From positions 1 through 64,000 of the forward strand of contig NZ_JARXYX010000033.1 of assembly GCF_029893585.1 (NCBI RefSeq): a stretch of 64,000 nt of DNA, written 5' to 3'. The translations under genes and the position numbers were made by a program. This stretch comes from Streptomyces sp. LBL. GTDB taxonomy: Bacteria > Actinomycetota > Actinomycetes > Streptomycetales > Streptomycetaceae. The notes under the pieces were generated by a model. That model was not told where the DNA came from, made no database searches, and saw only the letters and a program-made list of their open reading frames with translations. Of this stretch, positions 8,494 to 17,480 are shown in pieces (position 1 is the stretch's first letter; every line of letters starts with the position of its first letter).

Positions 8494-10653
8494 ATGGACA
8501 ACCTGGAGCTCCGTGCTGAAGCCGATGCCATCCTCGCTGAGCTCGTCGGTGCCCCTGGGGGGGCGGCGCGGCTGAGGGAGGACCAGTGGCAGGCGGTGTC
8601 GGCCCTGGTGGAAGAGCGCCGACGGGCGCTGGTGGTCCAGCGCACCGGTTGGGGCAAGTCGGCGGTGTATTTCGTGGCCACCGCTCTGCTGCGTCGGCGT
8701 GGCGCCGGCCCGACGGTGATCATCTCGCCGCTGCTGGCGTTGATGCGTAACCAGGTCGATTCGGCGGCGCGGGCCGGTATCCAGGCGCGGACGATCAACT
8801 CGGCCAACCCGGAGGAGTGGGACACCATCTACGGGGAGGTGGAGCGCGGCGAGACCGACGTTCTCCTCGTCAGCCCTGAACGCCTCAATTCCGTGGATTT
8901 TAGGGATCAGGTGCTGCCCAAGCTCGCGGCCACGACCGGTCTGCTCGTGGTCGATGAGGCGCACTGTATTTCCGACTGGGGACACGACTTCCGTCCCGAC
9001 TACCGTCGGCTGCGCACGATGTTGGCGGAGCTGCCGGAGGGCGTGCCGGTACTGGCCACGACGGCGACCGCGAACGCGCGGGTGACCGCGGACGTGGCCG
9101 AGCAGCTGGGCACGGGTGGCGGCGATGCTCTGGTTCTGCGCGGACCGCTCGACCGGGAGAGCTTGCGGCTGGGGGTGCTGGACTTGCCGGATGCGGCGCA
9201 CCGGCTGGCGTGGCTGGGGGACCGGCTGGGGGATCTGCCGGGTTCGGGAATCATCTACACGCTGACGGTCGCCGCAGCGGAGGAAGTCGCGGCGTTCCTG
9301 CGGCAGCGCGGGTATCCGGTGGCTTCCTACACGGGGAAGACCGAGAACGCTGACCGGTTGCAGGCGGAGGAGGATCTGCTCGCCAACCGAGTGAAGGCTC
9401 TGGTCGCCACCTCGGCGCTGGGGATGGGCTTTGACAAGCCGGACCTGGGGTTTGTGGTGCACCTGGGATCGCCCTCGTCCCCGATCGCCTATTACCAGCA
9501 GGTGGGGCGCGCGGGGCGTGGGGTGGATCATGCGGATGTGCTGCTGTTGCCGGGGCGGGAGGACGAGGCGATCTGGGCGTACTTTGCTTCGGTGGGCTTC
9601 CCGCCGGAGGAGCAGGTGCGGCGGACGCTGGCGGTACTGGAGGAGGCGGGTCGCCCGTTGTCGCTGCCAGCGCTGGAGCCGTTGGTGGATCTTCGGCGTT
9701 CGCGGCTGGAGGCGATGCTGAAGGTCCTGGACGTGGACGGTGCGGTCAAGCGTGTGAAGGGGGGCTGGACCGCCACCGGGCAGCCGTGGGCGTACGACGC
9801 GGAGCGGTACGCCTGGGTCGCGAAGCAGCGGGCGGCCGAGCAGCAGGCCATGCGGGACTATGTGGCGACCGCGGGGTGCCGGATGGAGTTCTTGCAGAGG
9901 CAGTTGGACGATGAGAAGGCGGTCCCGTGCGGACGCTGCGACAACTGCGCCGGACCCTGGCTGGAGGCGGTCGTGTCTCCCGCAGCCCTCGCGTCAGCGA
10001 CGGGCGAGCTGGACCGCCCGGGGGTGGAGGTCGAGCCGCGCAAGATGTGGCCGACTGGACTCGCCGCGGTCGGCATGGATCTGAAGGGCCGTATCCCTGT
10101 GGGCCAGCAGGCCGTCACCGGGCGCGCGTTGGGCAGACTGTCGGACATCGGCTGGGGCAACCGGCTGCGTCCCCTGCTGTCGGCGCAGGCTACGGATGCG
10201 CCGGTCCCGGACGACGTGCTGGCCGCCGTCGTGACGGTGCTGGCCGACTGGGCCCGCTCGCCGGGCGGCTGGGCCAGCGACGCCCCGGACGCGCTGACTC
10301 GGCCGGTGGGGATCGTCGCCATGCCGTCCCGCACCCGCCCGCAACTAGTCGTCTCACTGGCTGAGGGCGTGGCCCGGGTCGGTCGGCTCCCGCTGCTGGG
10401 CAGCCTGGCCTACGCTCCGCAGGCGGATGAGTATGCGGCGCACCGCAGCAACTCCGCCCAGCGGCTGCGCGCCCTGGCCGCCTCGTTTGCTGTGCCCCAC
10501 GAACTCGCCGCAGCCTTGGCCGGCACTCCCGGCCCGGTCCTGCTCGTCGATGACTACACCGAATCCGGCTGGAGCCTGGCGGTAGGCGCCCGCTTCCTGC
10601 GGCAGGCCGGTGTCGAGCAGGTGCTCCCGCTGGTCCTTGCCCTGGCCGGATAG
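8494..10653 (+). CDS. recQ: RecQ-type ATP-dependent DNA helicase with PRTase-like C-terminus
   Basis: A 719-residue RecQ helicase, a 3'-5' DNA unwinding enzyme for repair and recombination. Residues RTGWGKSA (~51-58) form the Walker A loop; VVDEAHCISDWGHDFRPDYR (~152) holds the DEAH box and aromatic-rich loop. Motif VI reads YYQQVGRAGRG, and CGRCDNC (~478-484) belongs to the zinc-binding RecQ-Ct region. The last ~150 residues end in VLLVDDYTESGWSLAVGARF, which resembles the PRPP-binding loop of type I phosphoribosyltransferases. No HRDC domain is obvious. The ATG at 8494 is chosen because homology starts with MDNLELRAEAD. The stump of a second recQ lies 2 kb downstream on the other strand. 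Confidence 0.92.
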   Translation: MDNLELRAEADAILAELVGAPGGAARLREDQWQAVSALVEERRRALVVQRTGWGKSAVYFVATALLRRRGAGPTVIISPLLALMRNQVDSAARAGIQARTINSANPEEWDTIYGEVERGETDVLLVSPERLNSVDFRDQVLPKLAATTGLLVVDEAHCISDWGHDFRPDYRRLRTMLAELPEGVPVLATTATANARVTADVAEQLGTGGGDALVLRGPLDRESLRLGVLDLPDAAHRLAWLGDRLGDLPGSGIIYTLTVAAAEEVAAFLRQRGYPVASYTGKTENADRLQAEEDLLANRVKALVATSALGMGFDKPDLGFVVHLGSPSSPIAYYQQVGRAGRGVDHADVLLLPGREDEAIWAYFASVGFPPEEQVRRTLAVLEEAGRPLSLPALEPLVDLRRSRLEAMLKVLDVDGAVKRVKGGWTATGQPWAYDAERYAWVAKQRAAEQQAMRDYVATAGCRMEFLQRQLDDEKAVPCGRCDNCAGPWLEAVVSPAALASATGELDRPGVEVEPRKMWPTGLAAVGMDLKGRIPVGQQAVTGRALGRLSDIGWGNRLRPLLSAQATDAPVPDDVLAAVVTVLADWARSPGGWASDAPDALTRPVGIVAMPSRTRPQLVVSLAEGVARVGRLPLLGSLAYAPQADEYAAHRSNSAQRLRALAASFAVPHELAAALAGTPGPVLLVDDYTESGWSLAVGARFLRQAGVEQVLPLVLALAG

Positions 10654-10725
10654 GCGTCCAGGGACCTCAACTTCCGGGCATCCTGAGGGCGGTTCAGCGT
10701 GGCGGCCGCGGTGTCGGAGTCGCGC

Positions 10726-10938
10726 TCAGTCAGCGGCTGATGCGGGAGGGGTCGTCTCGAAGAGGGTTGCCAGGCGGGCGCAATGCTCGGTGAGTAGATC
10801 GGCGATGGCCACGACACGTCGGGCGGTCCAGCGGTCGCCCGGCCTGGAGATGGCAACGGAGGCTCCCGCGTGCCGAAATGTGGTCGCGGCGCACACACTC
10901 GTTCTGCCGCGGCTTGAACTCGAAGGCGTCACCGCCAT
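10726..10938 (-). pseudogene. Short remnant, possibly the end of an IclR-type regulator
   Basis: About 70 codons on the minus strand read like a real C-terminus: SVAISRPGDRWTARRVVAIA followed by DLLTEHCARLATLFET. This resembles the end of an IclR-type effector domain, but nothing recognisable precedes it upstream of 10938. It lies between recQ and a transposase gene in a stretch of 490 bases otherwise empty of genes. I treat it as a decayed fragment; the family assignment is weak. Confidence 0.3.
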
Positions 10939-11104
10939 GGCGTCACGACGGTTGCAGGCGGCGCCCAGCGCCGATCTGGTGCTTCGGGCCGCCGAGCTGA
11001 GGAGGGCCTACCCAGTTGTAGGCGGCAATGAGCTTACGACCCAAGAACAATCACATCACGAAGACCTCCGAGTCTGCTGGGCGCGCGAAACAGCGAGGCT
11101 AGTA

Positions 11105-12545
11105 GCAATACCGGTAATTTAGGGGCAATCCGGTCGTTGTTGTTGGTGTGGCAAGAGCGGGTCAACTGAAGTCATCTGGTGAGCGGTTGTCGGACCGGGT
11201 CGCGGTCGAGGTGCTGACACAGGCGTTTCCTCAGTCGCTTGTGGACGAGGTGTTGGCGGAGACCGGTCGGGTGCAGCAGCGGAACCGGCTGTTGCCGGCC
11301 CGGCTGGAGGTCTACTTCGTGTTGGCGATGTGCCTGTTCTCCGGGCAGAGCTATGAGGAGGTCGCTCGGCTGCTGACTGTGGGTTTGCAGGGTGCGCGGC
11401 GTTGGCGTACGTCGTGGGTGGTGCCGAGTACGGCGGCGATCTGGAAGGTCAGGTCTCGGCTGGGTGTGGCGCCGCTGCGGCAGCTGTTCGCGCGGGTGTG
11501 TCGTCCGGTTGCCACACCGGACATTCAGGGTGCCTTCTACCGTGACTGGCGGCTGACCGCGATCGACGGCACCACGTTCGACCTGCCCGACACGAAGGCG
11601 AACGTGGAGGCGTTTGGTCGTCCTCCTCGCTCCGGGCGCGGCGAACAGGACGTCGGCTACCCGCAGTTGCGCATGGTGGGCCTGGTGGGCCTGGTGGAGT
11701 GTGGCACCCACGCTGTCTTCGATGCTGCGATCGGAGCTTTGCGTACTGGAGAGCAGGCTCTGGCCCGGGCGGTCTTGGTGTCCCTGCGGCCGGGGATGCT
11801 GCTGGTGGCCGACCGTGGTTTCTACGGCGTGGACCTGTGGCGCACAGCCGCGGCCACGGGGGCGGACCTGCTGTGGCGAGTCCGCAAAGACCTCGTACTG
11901 CCGGTGGTCGAGCAGTTGTCGGACGGCTCCTACCTCACCGAAATTTTCGACCGGAGCGACATCCACCACACCCGTCGTGGGGTGCCAGTACGCGCGGTGG
12001 AATACACGATCGCCGGCCATGAGGGCGTCTACCGGCTCATCACCACGATCCTCGACCCGGACAAGGCCCCAGCCGCGGAACTGGCCGCCCTCTACGCCCA
12101 GCGATGGGAGTTCGAGTCCACCCTCGACGAAATCAAGACTCACCTGTGCGGGTCGCACCTGGTACTGCGTTCGCAGCACCCTGACGGGGCCGAGCAGGAG
12201 CTTTACGGCTTTCTGCTCGTCCACCACGCCATCCGGCGCCTGATGCACCAGGCCGCCCGACAAGCCGAACGCGACCCCGACCGGATCTCCTTCACCCGCT
12301 CACTGCGCGTCGTGCGCCGCCAGGTCACCGACCAGGCGGCATTTTCCCCCCGGTCGACTCGCCCGCGCGGTCAAGGCCACCCACGCTGAACTCCTCGAAC
12401 GCCTCCTGCCACGGCGACGCCGCCGGGCCAACCCCCGCGTCATCAAACGCAAAGTCGCCAGCTGGCCCCTCAAACGCGCCGCCCACCGGGCTGCAGACCG
12501 CCCAGCCATCGCGGCCATCACCCTCGCTGGTGCCACCAAACCCAC
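11105..12545 (+). mobile_element. IS4-type insertion sequence, probably inactive
   Basis: The element is defined by its transposase gene. Its exact ends are not clear: no good terminal inverted repeat pair or target duplication could be found by eye. On the right, transposase-like coding sequence continues past a frameshift to about 12540, where it meets the stump of a recQ gene. The left limit is taken as just upstream of the transposase start. The boundaries given are approximate. Confidence 0.55.
11148..12389 (+). CDS. IS4-family transposase, frameshifted near the C-terminus
   Basis: A DDE transposase: the N-terminal IS4 region (RLSDRVAVEVLTQAFPQSLV, RLEVYFVLAMCLFSGQSYEE), the first catalytic Asp in LTAIDGTTFDLPD, the second in LLVADRGFYG, and the YREK-like third-acid region YAQRWEFESTLDEIKTHLCG. 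The frame breaks in a T/C run at about 12340-12352. Removing one base there restores a natural C-terminus (GRLARAVKATHAELLERLLP), which continues in the other frame to about 12540. The annotated frame instead ends with a short aberrant Arg/Pro tail at 12389. The start is the GTG at 11148. The frameshift may be real or a sequencing error in a homopolymer. Confidence 0.75.
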   Translation: MARAGQLKSSGERLSDRVAVEVLTQAFPQSLVDEVLAETGRVQQRNRLLPARLEVYFVLAMCLFSGQSYEEVARLLTVGLQGARRWRTSWVVPSTAAIWKVRSRLGVAPLRQLFARVCRPVATPDIQGAFYRDWRLTAIDGTTFDLPDTKANVEAFGRPPRSGRGEQDVGYPQLRMVGLVGLVECGTHAVFDAAIGALRTGEQALARAVLVSLRPGMLLVADRGFYGVDLWRTAAATGADLLWRVRKDLVLPVVEQLSDGSYLTEIFDRSDIHHTRRGVPVRAVEYTIAGHEGVYRLITTILDPDKAPAAELAALYAQRWEFESTLDEIKTHLCGSHLVLRSQHPDGAEQELYGFLLVHHAIRRLMHQAARQAERDPDRISFTRSLRVVRRQVTDQAAFSPRSTRPRGQGHPR

Positions 12546-12558
12546 GTCGCGGTGGCGG

Positions 12559-12705
12559 CTGAGCCCGCCGTTTGTCGGCGACCAGTGCCTCGATCCCCCG
12601 CTATTGGTTCCCGTGCGGCCGGGCCGACCCAGTGGGGTCCCCGACCAGCCGGGCGAGGACCGTATCGGCTACCGCGTGCAGTTCCGCTTTGCTTGTGTGC
12701 GTCAT
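12559..12705 (-). pseudogene. N-terminal stump of a second recQ
   Basis: On the minus strand an ATG at 12705 opens MTHTSKAELHAVADTVLARL, VGDPTGSARPHGNQ, then a TAG (12601-12603), then in the same frame RGIEALVADKRRA. This aligns with the start of the intact RecQ in this window (LELRAEADAILAELVGAP, then DQWQAVSALVEERRRA): about half the residues are identical. The stop codon replaces the conserved Trp of the Q-motif region (DQW to NQ-stop). Homology stops at about 12559, where sequence of the IS4-type element begins. It is too short and interrupted to be functional. Confidence 0.65.
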
Positions 12706-12847
12706 ACGTCCATACAACAGGACGGCCCTGACAGACGGACTCGGCGCCTGTGGAAAGGTCAGCGCCACGAGTTGTCGTTGATGTGTCCCTGATCGGACTT
12801 ATCCACAGGTGCAAGCGGAACATCGCGATCCGCGAGATCGTCTGCGC

Positions 12848-14563
12848 ATGACGAATCACAGCGAAACGACTGGATCCGCTGGTAACGGCGACATCGGTGG
12901 ACGAGACGGATACGAGACACCGGGGGCGCGGGGCGCCGACGGCGGAAGTGCCGGAGCCGACGAGCACGTCGAGTGCGTCACGTACGACGCACACGGAAGC
13001 GATCATCAGATCACCCTGCGCACGCCGGGCGAACTGGCCGACGCCCTGCCGTATCTTCTCGGGTACCGACCCGAGGACAGCATCGTCCTGGTCGCCCTGC
13101 ATGATCGGGGCGGGCGGGGCCGGTTCGGTGGACGGGCCCGGCTCGGCATCCCCCCGAACGAGGACGACTGGGAGTCCGCGGCGCGGCAGCTCGCCCACGG
13201 TCTGATCACGGGCAGCGAGCGGAGGGGTGTCAAGCCGGAGCAGATGGTTGCCTACCTGTGCCAGGAACCGGCACAGGGCGAGTCCGGGCAGCAGGTCATG
13301 CAGCGGCTGGCCGGCCTCGCCGGGCTGCTGCGCAGGGAGTGCGGTCGGCTCGACGTGCCGGTCATCGAGGCGCTGTGCATTTCCGGCGGGCGCTTCTGGT
13401 CGTACTGCTGCCCGAGCGAGGGATGCTGCCCCGTGGACGGAATCCCGATGGGGCTGCCCGGCACATCCGTGCTGGCAGCAGCCGCGACCTACGCCGGGCT
13501 TCAAGTGCGCGGCACACTGCGCGAGTTGCGGGCCAGGCTGCTGCCGTGGGAGACCGCCGCGGCGCTGGAGCAGGAGATCGTTCTGGACACGTCGAGCATG
13601 GCCCGGGTTCCCAGGATGCTCGACGAAGCCGACCGCTTGGCCGTGGCCGAGGAGACGGTGGAACTCGCCGAGCGGATCATGACCCGGCTCGCCGAGGTTC
13701 CGCCGGTCTCCGGCGCCCTCCAGGCGGACCTGCGGGACGACGCGCTGCTCGGACACGAGGAAGCAGCCACGCTGATCCTCGGCCTCCAGGACCGCACGAC
13801 CCGCGATCGGGCAGCCGAGTGGATGGAGGGTGACGAAGCTGGCCCCGCTCTACGCCTGTGGCGTGCCCTGGCCCGCCGCTGCGTCGGGCCGTACGGCGAA
13901 CACGCGGCGGCGCTGCTCACTCTCGCCGGCTGGGTCGCATGGTCGGCCGGCGACGAGATCGAGGCGAGGGAAGCCCTGGCCATGGCACTGGGCGCCGACC
14001 CCGACTACGTTTTCGCTCGGCTCCTGCACCAGGCCTGCAACGAGGGCCTGGATCCGGAATCGATCCGCTCCTGCCTCCGCGCGGAACGCGAGGCGCGCAC
14101 GGCGCGTGCGCGCCTCGCCGGCGAAGGGGCGGATGCTGCGGCGCAAGCTGAAGTACCGACACATCGCCACTCCGCAGTATCCGCCGAAGAGGAAACCCAG
14201 GTCTTCGCGCAGCAGGATGTGTCCCGTGGCGACGTGCCCTGTGGTGACGCGGCGACTTCGCCGCCTACATCTGAGGCGGCTTCCCGACGCCGACGGCGGA
14301 CACGCGCCGGTTCACCTCCGGAAGGCCGCCCTCGTCCTGCAGAGGCAGGAGGACGACCGTCCGGAAGGAATGAGCCCCGGGCCCGTACCCGGCCAACGGC
14401 CGGCACCCGCCGTGGCACCGCCGGGGTGGGAGAGTCACGCCTCCGGCCTCCGGGGAAGGACGGCGCGGGGCAGCGCTCCTCGGGGAAGGGAAACGCCCGG
14501 CGCCGAGGAGCCTGCTCCGATGGCGTGCTGTCGGCAGGTGACGACACCGAGGGAACGCCGTGA
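12848..14563 (+). CDS. DUF4192 domain-containing protein
   Basis: A 571-residue protein. After a disordered N-terminus comes the DUF4192 domain, common in actinobacteria and of unknown function: ITLRTPGELADALPYLLGYR followed by PEDSIVLVALHDRGG, a CYCCPSEGCC-like cysteine patch (SYCCPSEGCC), and RCVGPYGEHAAALLTLAGWV with ARLLHQACNEGLDPESIRSC near the domain end. From about residue 430 the chain becomes an Arg/Pro/Gly-rich tail of about 140 residues. The ATG at 12848 is preferred over the frame start at 12809 because the family-like sequence follows it. Once divergent from the lost recQ copy, it now faces an IS remnant. Confidence 0.8.
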   Translation: MTNHSETTGSAGNGDIGGRDGYETPGARGADGGSAGADEHVECVTYDAHGSDHQITLRTPGELADALPYLLGYRPEDSIVLVALHDRGGRGRFGGRARLGIPPNEDDWESAARQLAHGLITGSERRGVKPEQMVAYLCQEPAQGESGQQVMQRLAGLAGLLRRECGRLDVPVIEALCISGGRFWSYCCPSEGCCPVDGIPMGLPGTSVLAAAATYAGLQVRGTLRELRARLLPWETAAALEQEIVLDTSSMARVPRMLDEADRLAVAEETVELAERIMTRLAEVPPVSGALQADLRDDALLGHEEAATLILGLQDRTTRDRAAEWMEGDEAGPALRLWRALARRCVGPYGEHAAALLTLAGWVAWSAGDEIEAREALAMALGADPDYVFARLLHQACNEGLDPESIRSCLRAEREARTARARLAGEGADAAAQAEVPTHRHSAVSAEEETQVFAQQDVSRGDVPCGDAATSPPTSEAASRRRRRTRAGSPPEGRPRPAEAGGRPSGRNEPRARTRPTAGTRRGTAGVGESRLRPPGKDGAGQRSSGKGNARRRGACSDGVLSAGDDTEGTP

Positions 14564-14863
14564 TCAGCCACAGGCGGAGGAGCGGCCTGCTCGACGGGCT
14601 CACCTGCCGACTGCGGCGCACGGCGCGTGGACTGCGACGGACGGAGTGCTGGGCGTCCTTGGAGATCCGGGGGAGAGAGACGATCTCCCGGTTGACCTGG
14701 CCGTCCCGGGCGAGGGCAGCGGACGGGCTGCGATGTGTAAGGGGCGGACTCAGCCCGCGGTGGGCGCCTGCGAGAAGTTCTCCCGCAGACGTCCGTCCCG
14801 CCATTCGGTCGGCTTCCAGGACCCGGGGGCGTGACTCCGCAGGGGCGCGTCCCGTTCACCTGA
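14564..14863. other. Arg/Pro-rich junction between two genes
   Basis: About 300 bases follow the DUF4192 stop. Open frames exist but encode only low-complexity Arg/Pro/Ser sequence. I see no promoter or ribosome binding site that I can support. The start of the next gene is itself uncertain, so part of this stretch could belong to either neighbour. Confidence 0.4.
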
Positions 14864-17350
14864 GTGGCGGAACGCCTGGCCGTACCGCACCGTCATACCG
14901 CCCTCGCTCCTCAAGAGCCCCCCCACCCGGCGCCGAAGACGCCCGAGGCGCACCGAGCGCAGAGGAAGCCGCCCTTGCATCAGCCGACTCCGCCCTCCGC
15001 AGTCGACAACGACCGTCCACCCGTCGGTACGCCGACATCGACCTGGAGAGGAGGAAACTCCCCGCTGCCGGATGACTCCTCCTGCCTGCCATCAGGCCAA
15101 GTGAAAGGGCAGCAGTCCGATCAGCCTGTGGATCAGGGGCACTTGCCCACCGGGCAGGATCAGCGGCCGTTTCCATGGGAGGGGCCAAAACGGCGCCCAC
15201 CCGCACCCACGGGGCAGAACCAGCCCCCGCCCGCGGACCAGCCTCGCCGACCGGCTCCGCCGACGACTCCCGGGCGGCCGCCGAGGAGCCAGGGTGGCCC
15301 GCTGACCCGCCAGAGCGCGGCTTCGTCCCCTGCCACGGGCCGTCGCCCGCCTCCGCCCGTTTTACCAGGCCACCCAGCGCCGGTCCCGGCTTTCCGTCGG
15401 CCGGGCGAAATCCCCCCGGCACACACCGCCCTCATCTGCGTCGCGCTCCCCGGTCTCGCCATTTCCACTGAGCAGGGGCAACTGACCGGGCAGGGGCTGG
15501 AAGGGTTCTACCGAGCGGGACGACGCGTGCTCTCGCGCTGCCAGGTCCGCATCGCCGGACGTGAACCGACCGCGATCCAGGCCCGGACGGTCGCAGCGGA
15601 CCGTGCCCGCTTCGTGGCAACGCTGCGCGTGTCCCCCGGCTCCGGCCCGGATCCGGACGTCGTGGTTGAACGTATCCGGAACGCGGACGGCACGGAACGC
15701 ATCACTCTTCACAGCGCGGCTTCCCGCCCGCTCCGGCTGCCGGTGGAGGTCGCGCTGGGCACAGATTTGGTGGACCTGGGAGCGATTGCGTCCGGCCGAG
15801 CGGGGCCCGAACTGCCCGCCACCGTTTACGCCTCCGGCCTGCGGTGGTCCGGCCTCGGCGGCACCGCGTCGGTCACGGCCGACCCCCCGCCCAACGACGC
15901 CCTGGCCTCCGCGGGGCTGCTGCGCTGGGAGTTCGACCTGGCCCCGGGCGGCACGGTGAGTGTGGAACTGCGCGTACATGTCGAAGGCGCCGGACCCGTT
16001 CGCGCCGCCGGGCGGACGGCGACGAGCCCCCTTGCCCCGGCACGCGCGGCCGGCGACCACCCCGGCGTCCGGGCGCTGCTGCACACGAGCGTCGAGGACC
16101 TCCAGGCCCTTCTGCTGCGTGACCCGGTTCACCCGACTGACACACATGTGGCGGCCGGAGTGCCCTGGCGCTGTGGCATGGCCCCCGCCGAGGCGCTCGC
16201 CGCCGCCCGGATGGCGCTGCCCCTGGGCACCCGCCTGGCGGCGGGCACACTGCGTACCCTCGCGCGTGCACAACTCCGGGGCCCGGCACCGCAGTCGGGC
16301 ATGATCCCAGGCCCACGACGGGACGCCGGACCGCATCTGCCGCCCAGTTATACGGGCACGGAGGCGACCCTGCTGTTTCCCGTACTGCTGTCGGAAGCCC
16401 GCCGCTGGGGTCTCTCGCAGCAGGAGACGGAGGAACTGCTGCCGGCGGCCGAGCGCTGTCTGGCCTGGCTGCGGACCACCGTGGGCGACGGGACGTATCT
16501 GGGTGACCCGCACCCAGGTGGCCCCGTTCGGTGCGAGACGCAGGCACACGCCCACCGGGCGGCGCTCCTCGGAGCCGACCTGCTCGACGCGTGCGGCCGA
16601 CACGGTGGCGAGGAGCTGCGGCAGTGGGCGGGGCGGCTGCGGACGGCCTTTCGTGAGGAGTTCTGGATCGAGGCCCGCGGCGGCGGTCGGCCGGCGGCAG
16701 CCCGTGCCTCCGACGGGCGCCTCCTGCCGCACCTCGGCTCCGCGGCCTCGCATCTGCTCGACACCGGGCTGCTGGGTGGAGGCAACCAGGCGTCAGGCCT
16801 GCTCGACCGGGCGCAGACCGAACAGGTTGCCCGGCTGCTCGGGGGCCCGGCAATGGATTCGGGTTGGGGCCTGCGCGGACTGGGCGTGAAGGAGGCGGGC
16901 TACAACCCGTTCGGCCACCGCTCCGGGGCCGTACGGGTTCACGAGACGGCGGTCGCCGTGGCGGGCCTGGCCGCCGCCGGATACGAGAAGGAGGCCACTT
17001 CGCTGCTGCGGGGTGTCCTGGCGGCCGCCGAGACCTTCGGCCACCGGCTCCCCGAGATGTACGCGGGAGAGCAGCGCACCGAGGGCAGCACCCCGCTTCC
17101 CCACCCGGCGGCCTGTCGTCCGGCGGCCACGACGGCGGCCGCAGGAGTCCTGCTGCTGACGACCCTCGCAGGTATCCGTCCCGACGCCCCGACCGGCACG
17201 ATCACCCTGCGTCCGGTGCGCAGCGCACCCCTCGGCGAGATCGGTCTGACCGGTCTGAGGATCGCGGGCGCCCCCTTCTCCGTACGCGTCAGCCGGCTCG
17301 GTCTCGCCATGGTCGAGGAGGCGGCCGAGGGACTGCAGCTGGGGGCGTGA
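14864..17350 (+). CDS. Glycogen debranching N-terminal domain-containing protein
   Basis: The frame encodes 828 residues. The first ~180 are Pro/Gln/Arg-rich and probably disordered. The ordered part begins around HTALICVALPGLAISTEQGQ, then LEGFYRAGRRVLSRCQVRIA, the entry of the debranching-enzyme N-terminal beta domain, which normally carries glucan-binding modules. A helical barrel of amylo-alpha-1,6-glucosidase type follows (GVPWRCGMAPAEALAAARMA, YTGTEATLLFPVLLSEARRW, DSGWGLRGLGVKEAGYNPFG, HRSGAVRVHETAVAVAGLA). Such proteins are often called debranching enzymes, but substrate activity of this shortened type is not established. The start is uncertain; any in-frame start up to about 15380 is possible. 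No signal peptide is seen. Confidence 0.7.
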   Translation: MAERLAVPHRHTALAPQEPPHPAPKTPEAHRAQRKPPLHQPTPPSAVDNDRPPVGTPTSTWRGGNSPLPDDSSCLPSGQVKGQQSDQPVDQGHLPTGQDQRPFPWEGPKRRPPAPTGQNQPPPADQPRRPAPPTTPGRPPRSQGGPLTRQSAASSPATGRRPPPPVLPGHPAPVPAFRRPGEIPPAHTALICVALPGLAISTEQGQLTGQGLEGFYRAGRRVLSRCQVRIAGREPTAIQARTVAADRARFVATLRVSPGSGPDPDVVVERIRNADGTERITLHSAASRPLRLPVEVALGTDLVDLGAIASGRAGPELPATVYASGLRWSGLGGTASVTADPPPNDALASAGLLRWEFDLAPGGTVSVELRVHVEGAGPVRAAGRTATSPLAPARAAGDHPGVRALLHTSVEDLQALLLRDPVHPTDTHVAAGVPWRCGMAPAEALAAARMALPLGTRLAAGTLRTLARAQLRGPAPQSGMIPGPRRDAGPHLPPSYTGTEATLLFPVLLSEARRWGLSQQETEELLPAAERCLAWLRTTVGDGTYLGDPHPGGPVRCETQAHAHRAALLGADLLDACGRHGGEELRQWAGRLRTAFREEFWIEARGGGRPAAARASDGRLLPHLGSAASHLLDTGLLGGGNQASGLLDRAQTEQVARLLGGPAMDSGWGLRGLGVKEAGYNPFGHRSGAVRVHETAVAVAGLAAAGYEKEATSLLRGVLAAAETFGHRLPEMYAGEQRTEGSTPLPHPAACRPAATTAAAGVLLLTTLAGIRPDAPTGTITLRPVRSAPLGEIGLTGLRIAGAPFSVRVSRLGLAMVEEAAEGLQLGA

Positions 17351-17450
17351 CCTCGGACGACATGCCATCGGACGACGTACGTGAGCGACCACGACGCGCC
17401 GACGGACAGCAGTGGACCTGTACCCGCACACGGCTGACGAAGGGAGTGTT

Positions 17451-17470
17451 TATCGTCAAGCAGACGACTA
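17451..17470. promoter_or_regulatory. Inverted-repeat operator candidate before the NrtR-like gene
   Basis: TATCGTCAAGCAGACGACTA contains the inverted repeat TCGTC (17453-17457) and GACGA (17463-17467) around a five-base spacer, and nearly palindromic outer bases. It overlaps the -10 element of the adjacent gene. NrtR-type regulators typically bind such palindromes and often control their own gene, so this is a good candidate for an autoregulatory site. Inferred from position and symmetry. Confidence 0.45.
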
Positions 17471-17474
17471 TGAT
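17469..17474 (+). promoter_or_regulatory. -10 element of a leaderless promoter
   Basis: TATGAT lies six bases before the ATG at 17481 with no ribosome binding site in between, so transcription probably starts at or next to the start codon. Its first two bases are shared with the palindrome just upstream. Confidence 0.5.
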
Positions 17475-17480
17475 CACCGC

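Noticed and set aside
8311..9531. 406-codon minus-strand frame over recQ
   Set aside because: Antisense to the helicase core, His/Arg/Gln-rich with no motifs.
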